64,000 bases of DNA, from assembly GCF_041435355.1 (NCBI RefSeq), contig NZ_CP108443.1:124001-188000 (forward strand), given 5' to 3'. The translations under genes and the position numbers were made by a program. Shown here piece by piece: positions 35,663-44,700 of this stretch (its first letter is position 1; every line of letters starts with the position of its first letter). The notes under the pieces are model-generated. The model did no database searches, was not told the origin of the DNA, and saw only the letters and a list, made by a program, of their open reading frames with translations. The stretch comes from Streptomyces sp. NBC_01276 (GTDB lineage: Bacteria; Actinomycetota; Actinomycetes; Streptomycetales; Streptomycetaceae).

Positions 35663-35700
35663 CCCAGTGCCGCGGTTCGAGTCCGTGCCATGGCACTGGG
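35663..35700. repeat. inverted repeat with T-arm-like core
   Basis: Nine-base arms CCCAGTGCC (35663-35671) and GGCACTGGG (35692-35700). The loop contains GGTTCGAGTCC, which looks like a tRNA T-loop, but no complete tRNA can be folded around it. Confidence 0.4.
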
Positions 35701-35851
35701 CTGCGGGGTGCTGGGGCAATTCCCGCGCTTTCGACAGGGACTCGGTGCAACAGGTCGTGCGCTCCCTCGGGCCGGCCCGCCGCGTGCCGACCCAACTCGC
35801 GCCTGACGTGGCAGCGGAGTTGGTAGCTGGACCGGACCGGACACCGTTCTG

Positions 35852-36571
35852 GTGGAAGACGTCGCGGAGCGGCTGGCCCTTTCGCTGCGGCCGGACGACG
35901 GTGCAGACGCCGACCAGCCACTGCCGGACCATCTGGAGAGCTGGCTCGCGGTACGTGCGACCGTCCCGTGGCAAGAGGTCCAGAACAGGGATACGGGCGG
36001 ACCGGTCATCCCGTCGTGCGACGGCGCGGCGCAGGACATCCGTTCCATCGACGCTGCCGTGGACCCCTCGCGCGCAGAAGGTCTGCTCGCCGCTCTGAAA
36101 CTGGCGCGGGCAGACGCGGAGCGCGGTGCCCGGCTCGACTTCGAACTGCTCCGCGGCTGGCAGCAGCACGTTCTGGACGCTCCGCTGGCACCGCCGTTCC
36201 GCAGCCTGCCCGCCTTCGCGAAGGAGGGCAGGGAACGCTATGGCATCGGCCCGGAGGCCCGAGCCCGTCTCGATGCGTGCCCGGCCGAGAGCGGAGCCGA
36301 CGCAGGCCCGCCCCTCCCCCTGACCGTCCGTGCCGCACGTGCCCATCTCGACGTCTGCTTCTTCCACCTCTTCGACGACGGCAACGCGCGCTCCGCCTTC
36401 CTCGCGCTCGTCTTCGTCCTCGCCCGAGAGAGCGTCGCGCTGGACGACGTCCGCCTGATCCGCCACGTCACCTTCCACGCGGGCAACCCCCAGGACGCCC
36501 TCATCCTCGCCGGGTATATCGACCTCCATCTCGTGGAGACCCGCAGCAAGGCCTTCTCCCTCGGTTCGTAG
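35852..36571 (+). CDS. Fic-family protein
   Basis: A 239-residue protein. The core motif CFFHLFDDGNARSAFL (near 172-187; Fic consensus HxFxDGNxR) is intact, so AMP or another nucleotide could be transferred to a target protein. The surrounding sequence is helical as in Fic domains. The start is taken as GTG at 35852; no good ribosome-binding site or conserved N-terminus is visible, and no separate inhibitory helix was found. It lies 206 bases before parA on the same strand. It could be an addiction or defence protein of the plasmid, but this is inference. Confidence 0.65.
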   Translation: MEDVAERLALSLRPDDGADADQPLPDHLESWLAVRATVPWQEVQNRDTGGPVIPSCDGAAQDIRSIDAAVDPSRAEGLLAALKLARADAERGARLDFELLRGWQQHVLDAPLAPPFRSLPAFAKEGRERYGIGPEARARLDACPAESGADAGPPLPLTVRAARAHLDVCFFHLFDDGNARSAFLALVFVLARESVALDDVRLIRHVTFHAGNPQDALILAGYIDLHLVETRSKAFSLGS

Positions 36572-36777
36572 TCGCTGTCCGGGATCGCTGCCGGGGGGCC
36601 GGCCGGACGGGGGGTGGACCCGGTCTCCCACCGCTTCAGGGGCCGGGAGCTATGCGCCTGACGGTGGTCTGGGCGTGTAGGTAACCGCTCCGACTCCAGG
36701 GCAACTCGGGCATAGCCGGGCAAGATTCTTCGGTGTGCCTCTTCGCCTTCCCCCGAGAAGGTTAGTAAGGTACCCGC

Positions 36778-37938
36778 ATGACCGCTCCATACGATCCGGA
36801 AGTCAGGGAAAAGGTAGTTGCCAAGCTGCCGGCGTCCCTGCGGCAGGAACTCAAAGTCCGTGCAGCCCAGTTGGGCGTGGACATCCAGGACGCCGTGACC
36901 GAGGGGGTGCGCTCATGGCGCGCCGATGCCTCGGCGGCAACCCCCGTGGACACCTCGGGCGCCTCGTCGTTCTCCACCTACCTCCCCACCGGCCTGTACG
37001 GGGAGTTCAAGGACGACTGCCGCGCGCGTGAGATCCCGTACAACCAGGGCCTCGCCCAGTCCATCCGGCTCTGGCTCGACACCCACCCCTCCCCCGTCGG
37101 CCGCCGCCGCCCCGCGAACGAGGGCGCCCGCCGGATCGTGGTCTGCAACCAGAAGGGCGGTGTCGGCAAGAGCGCCATCAGCAACGGCGTCTCCCAGGCC
37201 CTGGCCGAGACCGGCGCCCGGGTCTGTGTCATCGACTTCGACCCGCAGGGGCACCTGACGCGTCACCTCGGCGCCGACATGCTCTCCATCAAGGAGCCCA
37301 GCCTCGCCAAGCACATGCTGGGCGAGATCGAAGGCCGCGTCCGCGACCTCCTCGTCCCCATCGAGCACGGGGTGTTCGCCGGGCGCCTCTTCCTCCTGCC
37401 CTCCTGCAAGGACGCCTTCCTCCTCGACGCCCGCCTGGCCACCACCCGGCACGTCCGCACCAAGGAGACCGCCCTGGAGAAGGCGCTGGAGGAACTGGAG
37501 AAGGAGTTCGACTACATCGTCGTCGACTGCCCGCCCAGCCTCGGCTACACCATGGACACCGCGCTCTACTACGCGCGTACCCGTGACGGCGAGGCCATGA
37601 AGACCTCCGGCATCATCGTCCCCGTCCAGGCCGAGGACACCTCCGCCGACGCGTACGACATGCTCACCGAGCAGCTTGAGGACCTCATCGACGACCTCGA
37701 CATCGAGATCGCCCAGCTCGGTTTCGTCGTCAACCTCTACGACAGCCGCAAGGGTTACGTCGTGACCTCCTCCCTCAACAGTTGGAAGGAGTTCGGCGAC
37801 CCGCCGGTCATCACGGTCATCGCCGACCTCAAGGAGCAGCGTGAGGCCGTGCGTGTGAAGCTGCCCCTGCTGCACTACGCACCCGACTGCGAGCAGTCCG
37901 AGGCCATGCGCGAGATCGCCCGGAGGATCGCGGCATGA
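36778..37938 (+). CDS. parA: ParA-type partition ATPase with two RHH-like N-terminal segments
   Basis: A 386-residue Walker-type ATPase. Residues 10-48 (VREKVVAKLPASLRQELKVR, then VTEGVRSW) and 67-102 (TYLPTGLYGEFKDDCRAREI, then SIRLWLD) look like two ribbon-helix-helix or CopG-like DNA-binding units. The ATPase follows: CNQKGGVGKSAIS (Lys126 onward, deviant Walker A), VIDFDPQG (Walker A' region near 149-156), and VVDCPPSLGY (Walker B). It segregates plasmid copies with ParB. ATG overlaps ParB start as ATGA. The N-terminal unit could autoregulate the operon by binding upstream. Confidence 0.85.
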   Translation: MTAPYDPEVREKVVAKLPASLRQELKVRAAQLGVDIQDAVTEGVRSWRADASAATPVDTSGASSFSTYLPTGLYGEFKDDCRAREIPYNQGLAQSIRLWLDTHPSPVGRRRPANEGARRIVVCNQKGGVGKSAISNGVSQALAETGARVCVIDFDPQGHLTRHLGADMLSIKEPSLAKHMLGEIEGRVRDLLVPIEHGVFAGRLFLLPSCKDAFLLDARLATTRHVRTKETALEKALEELEKEFDYIVVDCPPSLGYTMDTALYYARTRDGEAMKTSGIIVPVQAEDTSADAYDMLTEQLEDLIDDLDIEIAQLGFVVNLYDSRKGYVVTSSLNSWKEFGDPPVITVIADLKEQREAVRVKLPLLHYAPDCEQSEAMREIARRIAA

Positions 37939-39167
37939 GCAAGAGCGACCTCCTGGGTACCGGCGCCGCCTTCAGCAACGCCCGCCGTGCCGGCGGCCGC
38001 AGCGAGCGGGGCCGGGCCAAGGCCATAGCGCAGGGCGACGTACCGTCGTACGAGCTGATCCGGCTCCCCCTCGACCAGGTCTCCCCCAGCCCCCTCAACC
38101 CCCGCCGGAACTTCGGCACCGACGAGGACAAGACCCGTTTCGGCGAGGAACTGCGTCAGGCGCAGCTGTCCGCCTGTGTCGTCACCACTCGCAGCGCCTA
38201 TCTCGCCCTGTGGCCGGACCACGCCTCCCGGATCGGGTCGGCGACCCACGTCCTCATCAACGGTGAGCGCCGATTCCGCAGCGCCCTGCACGTGGGGCTG
38301 GAGTCCCTCGACTTCGTCGTACGCGACGACCTCGCCGCGTCCCGGACCGACTTCATCGACCACCTCCTGGCCGAGAACCTGGAGCGCGAGGACTTCGACG
38401 TCATCGAGCGCGCGCGTGGTGTGCAGCAGCTGGTGGAGTCCTGTGCCGAGGAGGGCCGAGAGCACGGAGCCAAGTCCCGCGCGGCGGAGCGGCTCGGGCG
38501 CTCGCCGTCCTGGGTCACCAACCAGCTGGTGCTGCTGGAACTGCCCGAAGAGATCCAGATCCGGCTCAGCTCCGGCGAACTGCCCGAGCGCGACGGTCGC
38601 CTCCTGGCCCGTGCGGCGAAGGACCGGCCGGGTGTCGGCGCGGCCGAGCTCCTCGGCTTCCTGCAGCAGAACAAGCAGCAGGAGGCCGAGGCGAAGGCGG
38701 CGCAGCGGGAGATCCTGCGGAGCGCCCAGGAGCACGTGGCGGACCAGACCGGGGGAGTGCCGCAGCCGCCGGAGCCGGCTGCGGAGGCGCCCCGACTTTT
38801 GTCCGCGGACAAAAGTCGGGACCCCGAGCCCCAGCTGCCGGTGCGTGAGGAGCCCTCTGCTCCGGTCGCCGAACGGGTTGCTGAAGCCCCGCTTCCAGCG
38901 CCGGTTCTTCCTCCCGCTTCCGCACCCGCTCCCGCTCCCGCTCCGGAGCCGGTTCAGCCGGTTCAGCCGGTTCAGTCGGTCGAGAGCGAGTACGCGGACG
39001 AGCGCGAGCCGGAGGGTGTGATTCCTTCCCAGACCCGGACCACGGACACGCCGTCGGTCTTGTGGCAGGACCCGAGGGCGATGTACGAGGCGATCTGGGC
39101 CAACATGTCGCCGAAGCACCGGGCAGAGCTGACGATGCTCCTGATCGAGAACAACCGGCGAGGCTAG
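37935..39167 (+). CDS. parB: ParB-type partition protein
   Basis: A 410-residue protein. The N-terminal ParB/Srx domain carries INGERRFRSALH (GERR CTP-binding motif, near residue 107-118) and PLNPRRNF (near 53-60), followed by the central helix-turn-helix (AERLGRSPSWVTNQLVLLEL near 184-203). A long Pro/Ala/Glu-rich linker (265-370) leads to a C-terminal dimerisation region. A 30-base perfect palindrome, one of the parS candidates, lies inside the gene at 38791-38820 and codes RLLSADKSRD in the linker. Start overlaps parA stop (ATGA), so the pair is one operon. Confidence 0.85.
   Translation: MSKSDLLGTGAAFSNARRAGGRSERGRAKAIAQGDVPSYELIRLPLDQVSPSPLNPRRNFGTDEDKTRFGEELRQAQLSACVVTTRSAYLALWPDHASRIGSATHVLINGERRFRSALHVGLESLDFVVRDDLAASRTDFIDHLLAENLEREDFDVIERARGVQQLVESCAEEGREHGAKSRAAERLGRSPSWVTNQLVLLELPEEIQIRLSSGELPERDGRLLARAAKDRPGVGAAELLGFLQQNKQQEAEAKAAQREILRSAQEHVADQTGGVPQPPEPAAEAPRLLSADKSRDPEPQLPVREEPSAPVAERVAEAPLPAPVLPPASAPAPAPAPEPVQPVQPVQSVESEYADEREPEGVIPSQTRTTDTPSVLWQDPRAMYEAIWANMSPKHRAELTMLLIENNRRG
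38791..38820. repeat. parS-like palindrome A, inside parB
   Basis: Perfect palindrome with left arm CCCGACTTTTGTCCG. Shares the 22-base core (arms ACTTTTGTCCG) with the other three sites. It falls in the linker-coding part of parB. Confidence 0.75.
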
Positions 39168-39187
39168 TTCCCGTCGACCCCTGCCAG

Positions 39188-39214
39188 GGCCCCACCGCAC
39201 TTAGCGGTGGGGCC
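39188..39214 (+). terminator. parAB terminator hairpin
   Basis: Arms GGCCCCACCGC and GCGGTGGGGCC with a 5-base loop ACTTA, 20 bases past the parB stop. Its right arm overlaps parS-like site B. Confidence 0.55.
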
Positions 39215-39244
39215 CGACTTTTGTCCGCGGACAAAAGTCGGGCC
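39211..39244. repeat. parS-like palindrome B
   Basis: Perfect 34-base palindrome, left half GGCCCGACTTTTGTCCG, 44 bases downstream of parB. It is the longest of the four. Confidence 0.75.
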
Positions 39245-39272
39245 CCCGGAAGGAGGGCCCGGGGGAGTGAGG

Positions 39273-39445
39273 TGAGCCGGCGACGACTGGAGCTGCTGGA
39301 CTTCGCAGTGCGGGACGGCCTCGGCCTTCCGGGCCGGGCTTCATCGAATACCTCCTCGCGGAAGGTCTGCTGGAACTCCCCGAGGAGATTGCGACGACGC
39401 TCAGCGCGGGGGAGCTGCCGAACGCGAGATGGCCTGGCACTGACA
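39273..39445 (+). pseudogene. fragment of a second parB
   Basis: Two stretches match parB in order: RLELLDFAVRDGLGL (compare GLESLDFVVRDDLAA in ParB) and, after one frameshift, FIEYLLAEGLLELPEEIATT followed by LSAGELPNARWPGTD (compare FIDHLLAENLERED and LELPEEIQIRLSSGELPERD). The helix-turn-helix coding part between them is deleted. It is a decayed parB paralogue, so this locus has gone through partial duplication or recombination with a related plasmid. Confidence 0.7.
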
Positions 39446-39491
39446 CACGTCCGGAGACGGAGCCTCCCGGGGCCGGCCTGGCGGTGGTGGA

Positions 39492-40145
39492 CTACGCGGG
39501 TTCCAGCAGGACGGACGGCAGAGTGCCGTTCGCGATCAGGTCCTTCGGCAGCGAGAGATCGAAGAACTTCTCGACCACCCCCAACGCTGTGCGGTGCACT
39601 TCCCTCCGGTCCCGCTCCGGGTCAGGCAGGCCGGCGGCGGTCAGCAGTTCCTGCAAGCGCGCAGCCGTCTCCGGGTCGCCGTCGACCCCGTCATAGCCCC
39701 AGGACGCGTCCAGGTGCAGGTTGCAGGCGCCCAGCAGGCGGCCGTCGTGAAAGTACGCGAACTGCGGTGGGACCGGCTTGCCGTTCTCCTCCTCGTACTC
39801 CAGCAGGCAGACGTGCGCGCCGTCACGCGATGCCGGGGCCAGTGGGCCGAACTCGGCCGCCCAGCCGCCGTAGGCGACCGCGTATGTCCAGTCTCCGGCG
39901 CGGCCGAGGCGCAGGCCTATGCCGTCGAAGGAATCGCCGTAGGTGTCGTCCATGAGCTCCAGAAGGGAGTCTCCGGTGTGATCCCCGACGGCCACGGCGA
40001 TGTGCCTCCCGTCGTACACGGTGGCTGCGAGGCGGGCGGCGAGCTCGTTCGGGGAGAGCCCGCGGGCGAGCACCACGTGGTAGCCGCCGAAGGCTATGGA
40101 TTGCGGGTCGGCCAGCCAGGTCGTTCCATGTGTCATGACGGTCAT
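39492..40145 (-). CDS. DUF6461-like protein
   Basis: A 217-residue acidic protein, starting MTVMTHGTTWLADPQSIAFG and with RLAATVYDGRHIAVAVGDHT and WTYAVAYGGWAAEFGPLAPA. It resembles the Streptomyces-wide DUF6461 group, of unknown role (name from memory). No catalytic motif, signal peptide or membrane segment. MTHGT three codons later is an alternative start with a better-placed AGGA. No operon partner on its strand. Confidence 0.6.
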   Translation of the reverse strand: MTVMTHGTTWLADPQSIAFGGYHVVLARGLSPNELAARLAATVYDGRHIAVAVGDHTGDSLLELMDDTYGDSFDGIGLRLGRAGDWTYAVAYGGWAAEFGPLAPASRDGAHVCLLEYEEENGKPVPPQFAYFHDGRLLGACNLHLDASWGYDGVDGDPETAARLQELLTAAGLPDPERDRREVHRTALGVVEKFFDLSLPKDLIANGTLPSVLLEPA

Positions 40146-40493
40146 CCTGACCGGTCCCTCTGACAACGCGGGCGTCGGGCTTCATGGGACTTCTTCCGAT
40201 CTGAAGTCCCGGCGGGCTGGGACGTTTTCGTTGTGCCCGGCGTGACTCTGGTCCCGAAGCAAGCATCGGCGCGTTCTCGGAACCGGGCGACGACACTCCG
40301 CTGCGCATCAGGCAATCCCACCAGGGAGCGAGAGACGTTCTCGAAACCTGCTCACCGTTGCCGAGGCCGCAGGGGTCCCCGGCAGGTGGACCGCAGACGC
40401 CTTTGACAGCATTTCGCGAGGCGAGGCCGATGACGACGGAGTGCCCGCAGCCCTCCCGGAGCGAGGTGCATCCCCGTCACACCGGGGATCGCC
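40146..40493. other. intergenic, no complete gene
   Basis: A short stretch (40345-40385) reads NLLTVAEAAGVPGRW in one frame, resembling the start of an excisionase-type helix-turn-helix, but the frame has no matching continuation. Otherwise nothing recognised. Confidence 0.3.
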
Positions 40494-40934
40494 CTAAATG
40501 ATCGAGAGCCGTACTTCTGCCAGGTAGCTGCTGGGAGCCTGGTCGGGCGGCAGTCTCACACCGATCTGCGGGCCCGGTTGCAGGGCTGCCAGTACCTCGG
40601 CGGCCGGGTATCCGAACAGGTCGATGTCGCGGAGGACCACCGGTACGGCAGACGGCCCGGTCGGCCTCGCCTCATACCGGTGCAGGTGTACGGCTGCGAG
40701 ACCGTGCTGGTCAAAGACGCTCGGGCTGAGGCGGTCCGAAGTGTCCCCGTAGGCGAGTAGTTCCAGGTCCTCGTAGCGGGCTGTGAAGGCCCAGCCGGTT
40801 TGGCAGATCCACGTTTCACGTACATCTGCCAGCGTCGAGACGGCCCAATGAGACTCCTGCTCGGACATCCCGAAGCGCAGAACGCCGGCATGGTGCGGCA
40901 GAACGAGGCCCGTTCCCGGCAGCAGGTCGAACAT
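40494..40934 (-). CDS. unrecognised protein
   Basis: A 146-residue mixed alpha/beta protein with no signal peptide or membrane segment. Sequence such as SEQESHWAVSTLADVRETWI and HRYEARPTGPSAVPVVLRDI has normal Streptomyces codon use. It could be a small immunity-like or sensor protein, but no family was recognised. Start uncertain: the ATG at 40934 has no clear ribosome-binding site. Confidence 0.5.
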   Translation of the reverse strand: MFDLLPGTGLVLPHHAGVLRFGMSEQESHWAVSTLADVRETWICQTGWAFTARYEDLELLAYGDTSDRLSPSVFDQHGLAAVHLHRYEARPTGPSAVPVVLRDIDLFGYPAAEVLAALQPGPQIGVRLPPDQAPSSYLAEVRLSII

Positions 40935-41008
40935 CTCTCGATGATGGCCGGACGCGTCGGCCGGATCAAGGCCTCAAGAATGCGGCAGGGTTGGTTCTGC
41001 TCGTCGCC

Positions 41009-41032
41009 GACTTTTGTCCGCGGACAAAAGTC
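41009..41032. repeat. parS-like palindrome C
   Basis: Perfect 24-base palindrome, left half GACTTTTGTCCG, in the decayed region. Confidence 0.7.
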
Positions 41033-41420
41033 CAGTGTCCTGCCTCAGCGGAGGTCGACGAGTCTCAGCGCGATCTCGCGCATGGGGTGCCGTGTGATCC
41101 CGGTACGCGGTTCGACGGCGAGGGGTGGTCGGTGGGCTCCAGCTCGACGAAGGGCCGCTTGCCGACCGGCCGCGTGTGGCGTAGGTCTTCAGCTCGGTGG
41201 TGCTCTCGGAGTAGATCGCGAGCCGGGCGCTGAGCCAGCCGAAGTAGGGCTTCTCGGCTTCGCGGTCCTCGACGTTCCACACCTCGAGGGCACGGGCTGC
41301 CGATCACAGATACCTGCACCAGGGTCTGCTGGGCCACCCCACTTCCGATGGTGGCCGGCCGGCTGCCACCGCCAGGTCGTCCAGAGCTGGAGGATCTTGA
41401 TCCGGTTGCTCTGAAGAACG

Positions 41421-41452
41421 CCCCGACTTTTGTCCGCGGACAAAAGTCGGGG
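41421..41452. repeat. parS-like palindrome D
   Basis: Perfect 32-base palindrome, left half CCCCGACTTTTGTCCG. Together with A-C it defines a 2.7-kb cluster around and after parAB. Confidence 0.75.
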
Positions 41453-41752
41453 CTGGGTTGCGACTGAGGTCCTGCCCCCAGAGTCCGGCGACGTCCTGGC
41501 GGGCGTGTACCCCCAACTCCTCTTGGAGGACGGCCGCTTGCGTGGAGCGGTACGAGTCGGGGGTCGGCCCCGCCGACCGCGCGACTTCAGCGCCACCGGC
41601 TGACGGGACTGGGGGAGGGGACCGGGGGAGTGGTGCCGCTGCCCCGCTGCCCCGGCTGGTCGCGGGCGGTGACGGTCGGCTGAGGATGCCCAGGAGTCAG
41701 AGGCCGGCTTGCTCGGCGTGCTCTGCGGAACCGGCCTGCGTCGGCCCCGCCC

Positions 41753-44700
41753 TCACACCTGCGCCGGCTGGAGGACCGCCGGCCACAGGCGTTCCTCCAG
41801 CGGGGTTCTGCGGTGGCGTACCGCGGCGTCGCGGAGGCCGGCCATGGCCACGTCGCGGTACGGGCTGGCCGCCAGTTCGCGGGCGGCGTCGGCGCGTACG
41901 TCCTCCTCCCGGCGGCGGGCGGCGGCCGTGTCGAGGGCCTTCTGGAGCATCGACTGGGGGCCGTCGGCCAGGCCCCCGATCAGCCGCAGCCAGTCCTCGC
42001 GGTCCGCGGTCGAGGCCAGCCGGGTCAGCGGCTTCTGCCACTTCCACCCCAGCCGGGTGACGTGGTGGGGGTCCGCCAGGCCGGAGCCCGCCGTCCGACG
42101 GGCCACCTCCAGCGCCACCTCGACGGCCTGACCGGGGTCGGACTCGCAGAGGCGTTCCGTCAGGAAACCGGCCCCCGAGTCGTGGATCGCCGCCGTGTCG
42201 GCCGAGAGCCGGATCTGCCCGGCCACGGTGTCTACCGCCGCGGCGACGGCTTCCCGCGTGCCCAGCGGGGCGAAACGGCAGCGGAGGAACGAGCGGAGCA
42301 GAGCGACCTCCCCGGCCGAGGCGTCCGGGACGACCGCCGAGGCCAGGGCCGCGTCCAGTTCCTCCCAGCCGTGCTCGCCGCCGACGGCCGCGACCGAGGA
42401 GACGTCGTGGCCGTTCCAGTGCCGCAGGACTTTCGACGCGGTCGACCACCGCCCGTTGCCCACCTTCGCCGCCAGCCGTGCCTGCACCGCGAGCGACGGC
42501 CGGTCGGCGGCGCCCAAGCGGACCACGTCGCCCCACAGGCGCAGCGCCGCCAGCTTGGCGTTCGGATCGGGACACGGGCCCCGGTCCCACAGATCGGCGC
42601 ACCACTCGGCCAGATCCGGCCCGAACCGGTCGAACAGCGCACGGGCCGGGGCGGCGGCCGTACCGGGCTGCTCCACCGTGCGCTTGGCCAGGGCGGCGAG
42701 CCAAGGGATGTCGGCCGTCGGCACCCGCACGCGCAGTGCCTCCATGACCAGCCGATGGGCCTGGGGGGCGTGATCGGTGAAGGTTGCCTGGACCACCCCG
42801 ATCATCGTGTCGCGGTTCCGGGGGCCGTGGTACGGCCTTCCGCCCCGGAACTCCGGCCACGCGTTGCGGCCTTGGACCAGCTGCGCGTGCCTGAGCCCCT
42901 CAAGCGTCCGCCAGCGCTCCAGCGCGACGACCGCTCTGGTGTGCCCGGACGCGGCCAAGGGGACGAGGAGCTTGGTGGCGCCGTCGAGTGCCAGGAAGGT
43001 GTCGTCGATCCTGTCGTTCCCCCACTGGCGACCCTTGGAAGGCCAGTGCACGATCTCCTTCAGCCGGGCCGGCGGCAGCTGGGCCAGGCCGGTGACCGCG
43101 AACCGCAGGGCCGGGGATCCCGTACGGGGGCCCCGGTCGCCCCGCGTGTCGAAGACGTCGAGCCGATCGGCGCACCAGGTGGCGGCCGCACGTGTCCCCG
43201 GGTCGTCGGCGGGCTCACGGAGCAGGGGTGGCAGCAGGAAGGCCGCGATGGTGCCGACCGTGTCCCGGCCCCGGCACAGCGCCACGGTCTCCTCCAAGAG
43301 CTCGGGCACACCGTCGGCTGCCTCGCGCAGCAGCGTGCCGACCCGGCCGAGCACCGCCCGCAGCCGGGAGTTCGGTACGTCGAACGGCTTCTTCCCCTCG
43401 GCCGCCAGGTCCCGGATCACCTCCCCGGGTGACCTGCCGGGGGTGGAGAGGGCGGCGGCGAACCAGTGGGCGTCCAGCGCAGCCTGCGCCTGCCTCCACT
43501 CCTCCACCGGCGTACGGGCCTCCCACGTGCCGGAGCCGCTTCCCTCCTGCTCGTCCCCGCCTCCGGCCGGAAGCCCCCTGTCGGTACCGAGCCCCCTGTC
43601 GCTACCAAGACCCTTGTCGGTACCGAGCCGCTGGGCGATCCGGGCCGCGACCGGGAAGAGCGCGTCCCACTCCGGATCCCCGGCACGCCGGTGGATGACG
43701 GCCACACACTGGAGGGCCTGGGAGCGGGAGCGATGGTGTTCGGCCAGCGCGAGCAGCTCCCGCATGCGTTCGGCCGTCCACTCGCCGCGGTGCTCCGCCA
43801 GGGCCTCGATCAGCCGTACCGCCTGATTGCCGTGGCTGCTCGCGCTGTTCGAGTTCAGGTTGACCAGCCACGACCACAGGCAGTGCTCGCCACCGCAGCC
43901 GCTCGGCGCCGCGCCCTGCGGGTCCGGCTCGCGCCTGAGACAGCGCACCGGGTCGGTGCAGAGCTCGCGCAGGAACGTCCAGACGACGTCCGCGGTCCTC
44001 CCGTCCAGCCGCCCGAACCTGCACAGCACGTCCAGGACGCGCCACTCCACCCGGGCGCCGGGGCGGGAGCCCCGCTTGAGCACGACGCCGAGGTCCTCGG
44101 CCACCCGCTCGGGGTTCGTGTGCTCGCGGGTCGGCAGCAGCGCCAGTACCTCGCGCACCATCGCCGGTGACGCCTTCTCCCGCAGGTACCGGTGGAACAC
44201 CGCGCGGATGTCGCTGTACAGGTCGTCCGGCAGCAGCGCGCAGGCCCGTACCGCGATCACCTGGAGGTCGACGTCCTCGCTCCCCAGGAGTTCGCGGAGC
44301 AGCTTCTCCGCGTCGTCCCGTACGCGGCCCCTCGCGCGCATGCCCTGCACCAGGGCCTGTTCCCCGACCACCGCCCGCAGGTAGTCGTCCGGGTGCTCCG
44401 CCAGGTGCCGGCCCAGCGCCCCGTAGTACGACTGCTTCTTCTCGGAGGCGAGGCGCACCAGGCAGCGGCCCGCCGCGTACTCGAACAGCGTCTGGTGGAA
44501 GAAGTGGACGCTGGAGCGACGGTCGGCCGTACCCGCGACCACGCTGCGCCGGTCGAGCTGTACCAGCAGCTCCAGCGGATCGTCATCGCCGGCCTCGGGG
44601 TTCGCCCCGGACAGGCGGCCGACCGCGTCCGCGACGGGCAGCGCCACCGCCCCGTCGTGCAGCATGAGGCGGGCGAGGGACTGGGCCGGCCAGGAGAGGT

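Larger units (their letters stand above)
34885..35851. other. 967-base gap without a called gene
   Basis: No frame has a good start and protein-like composition; openings here are chance. A gene-like string appears only in the stretches 35110-35300 but with frame changes and no family match, so it could be a decayed gene. The sub-stretch 35554-35700 holds two hairpins described separately. Confidence 0.35.
40935..41752. other. 818-base gap with decayed sequence and two parS-like sites
   Basis: Minus-strand frames between 41050 and 41340 contain protein-like pieces (MWNVEDREAEKPYFGWLSAR, then VGKRPFVELEPTDHPSPSNR in another frame, then MREIALRLVDLR), which join only with frameshifts, so a small gene has decayed. 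Sites C and D lie at 41009 and 41421. A further piece at 41470-41560 reads STQAAVLQEELGVHARQDVA. No working gene is seen. Confidence 0.45.

Noticed and set aside
35671..35690. tRNA T-arm look-alike CGCGGTTCGAGTCCGTG
   Set aside because: No acceptor, D-arm or anticodon arm can be placed around it; kept only as part of an inverted repeat.
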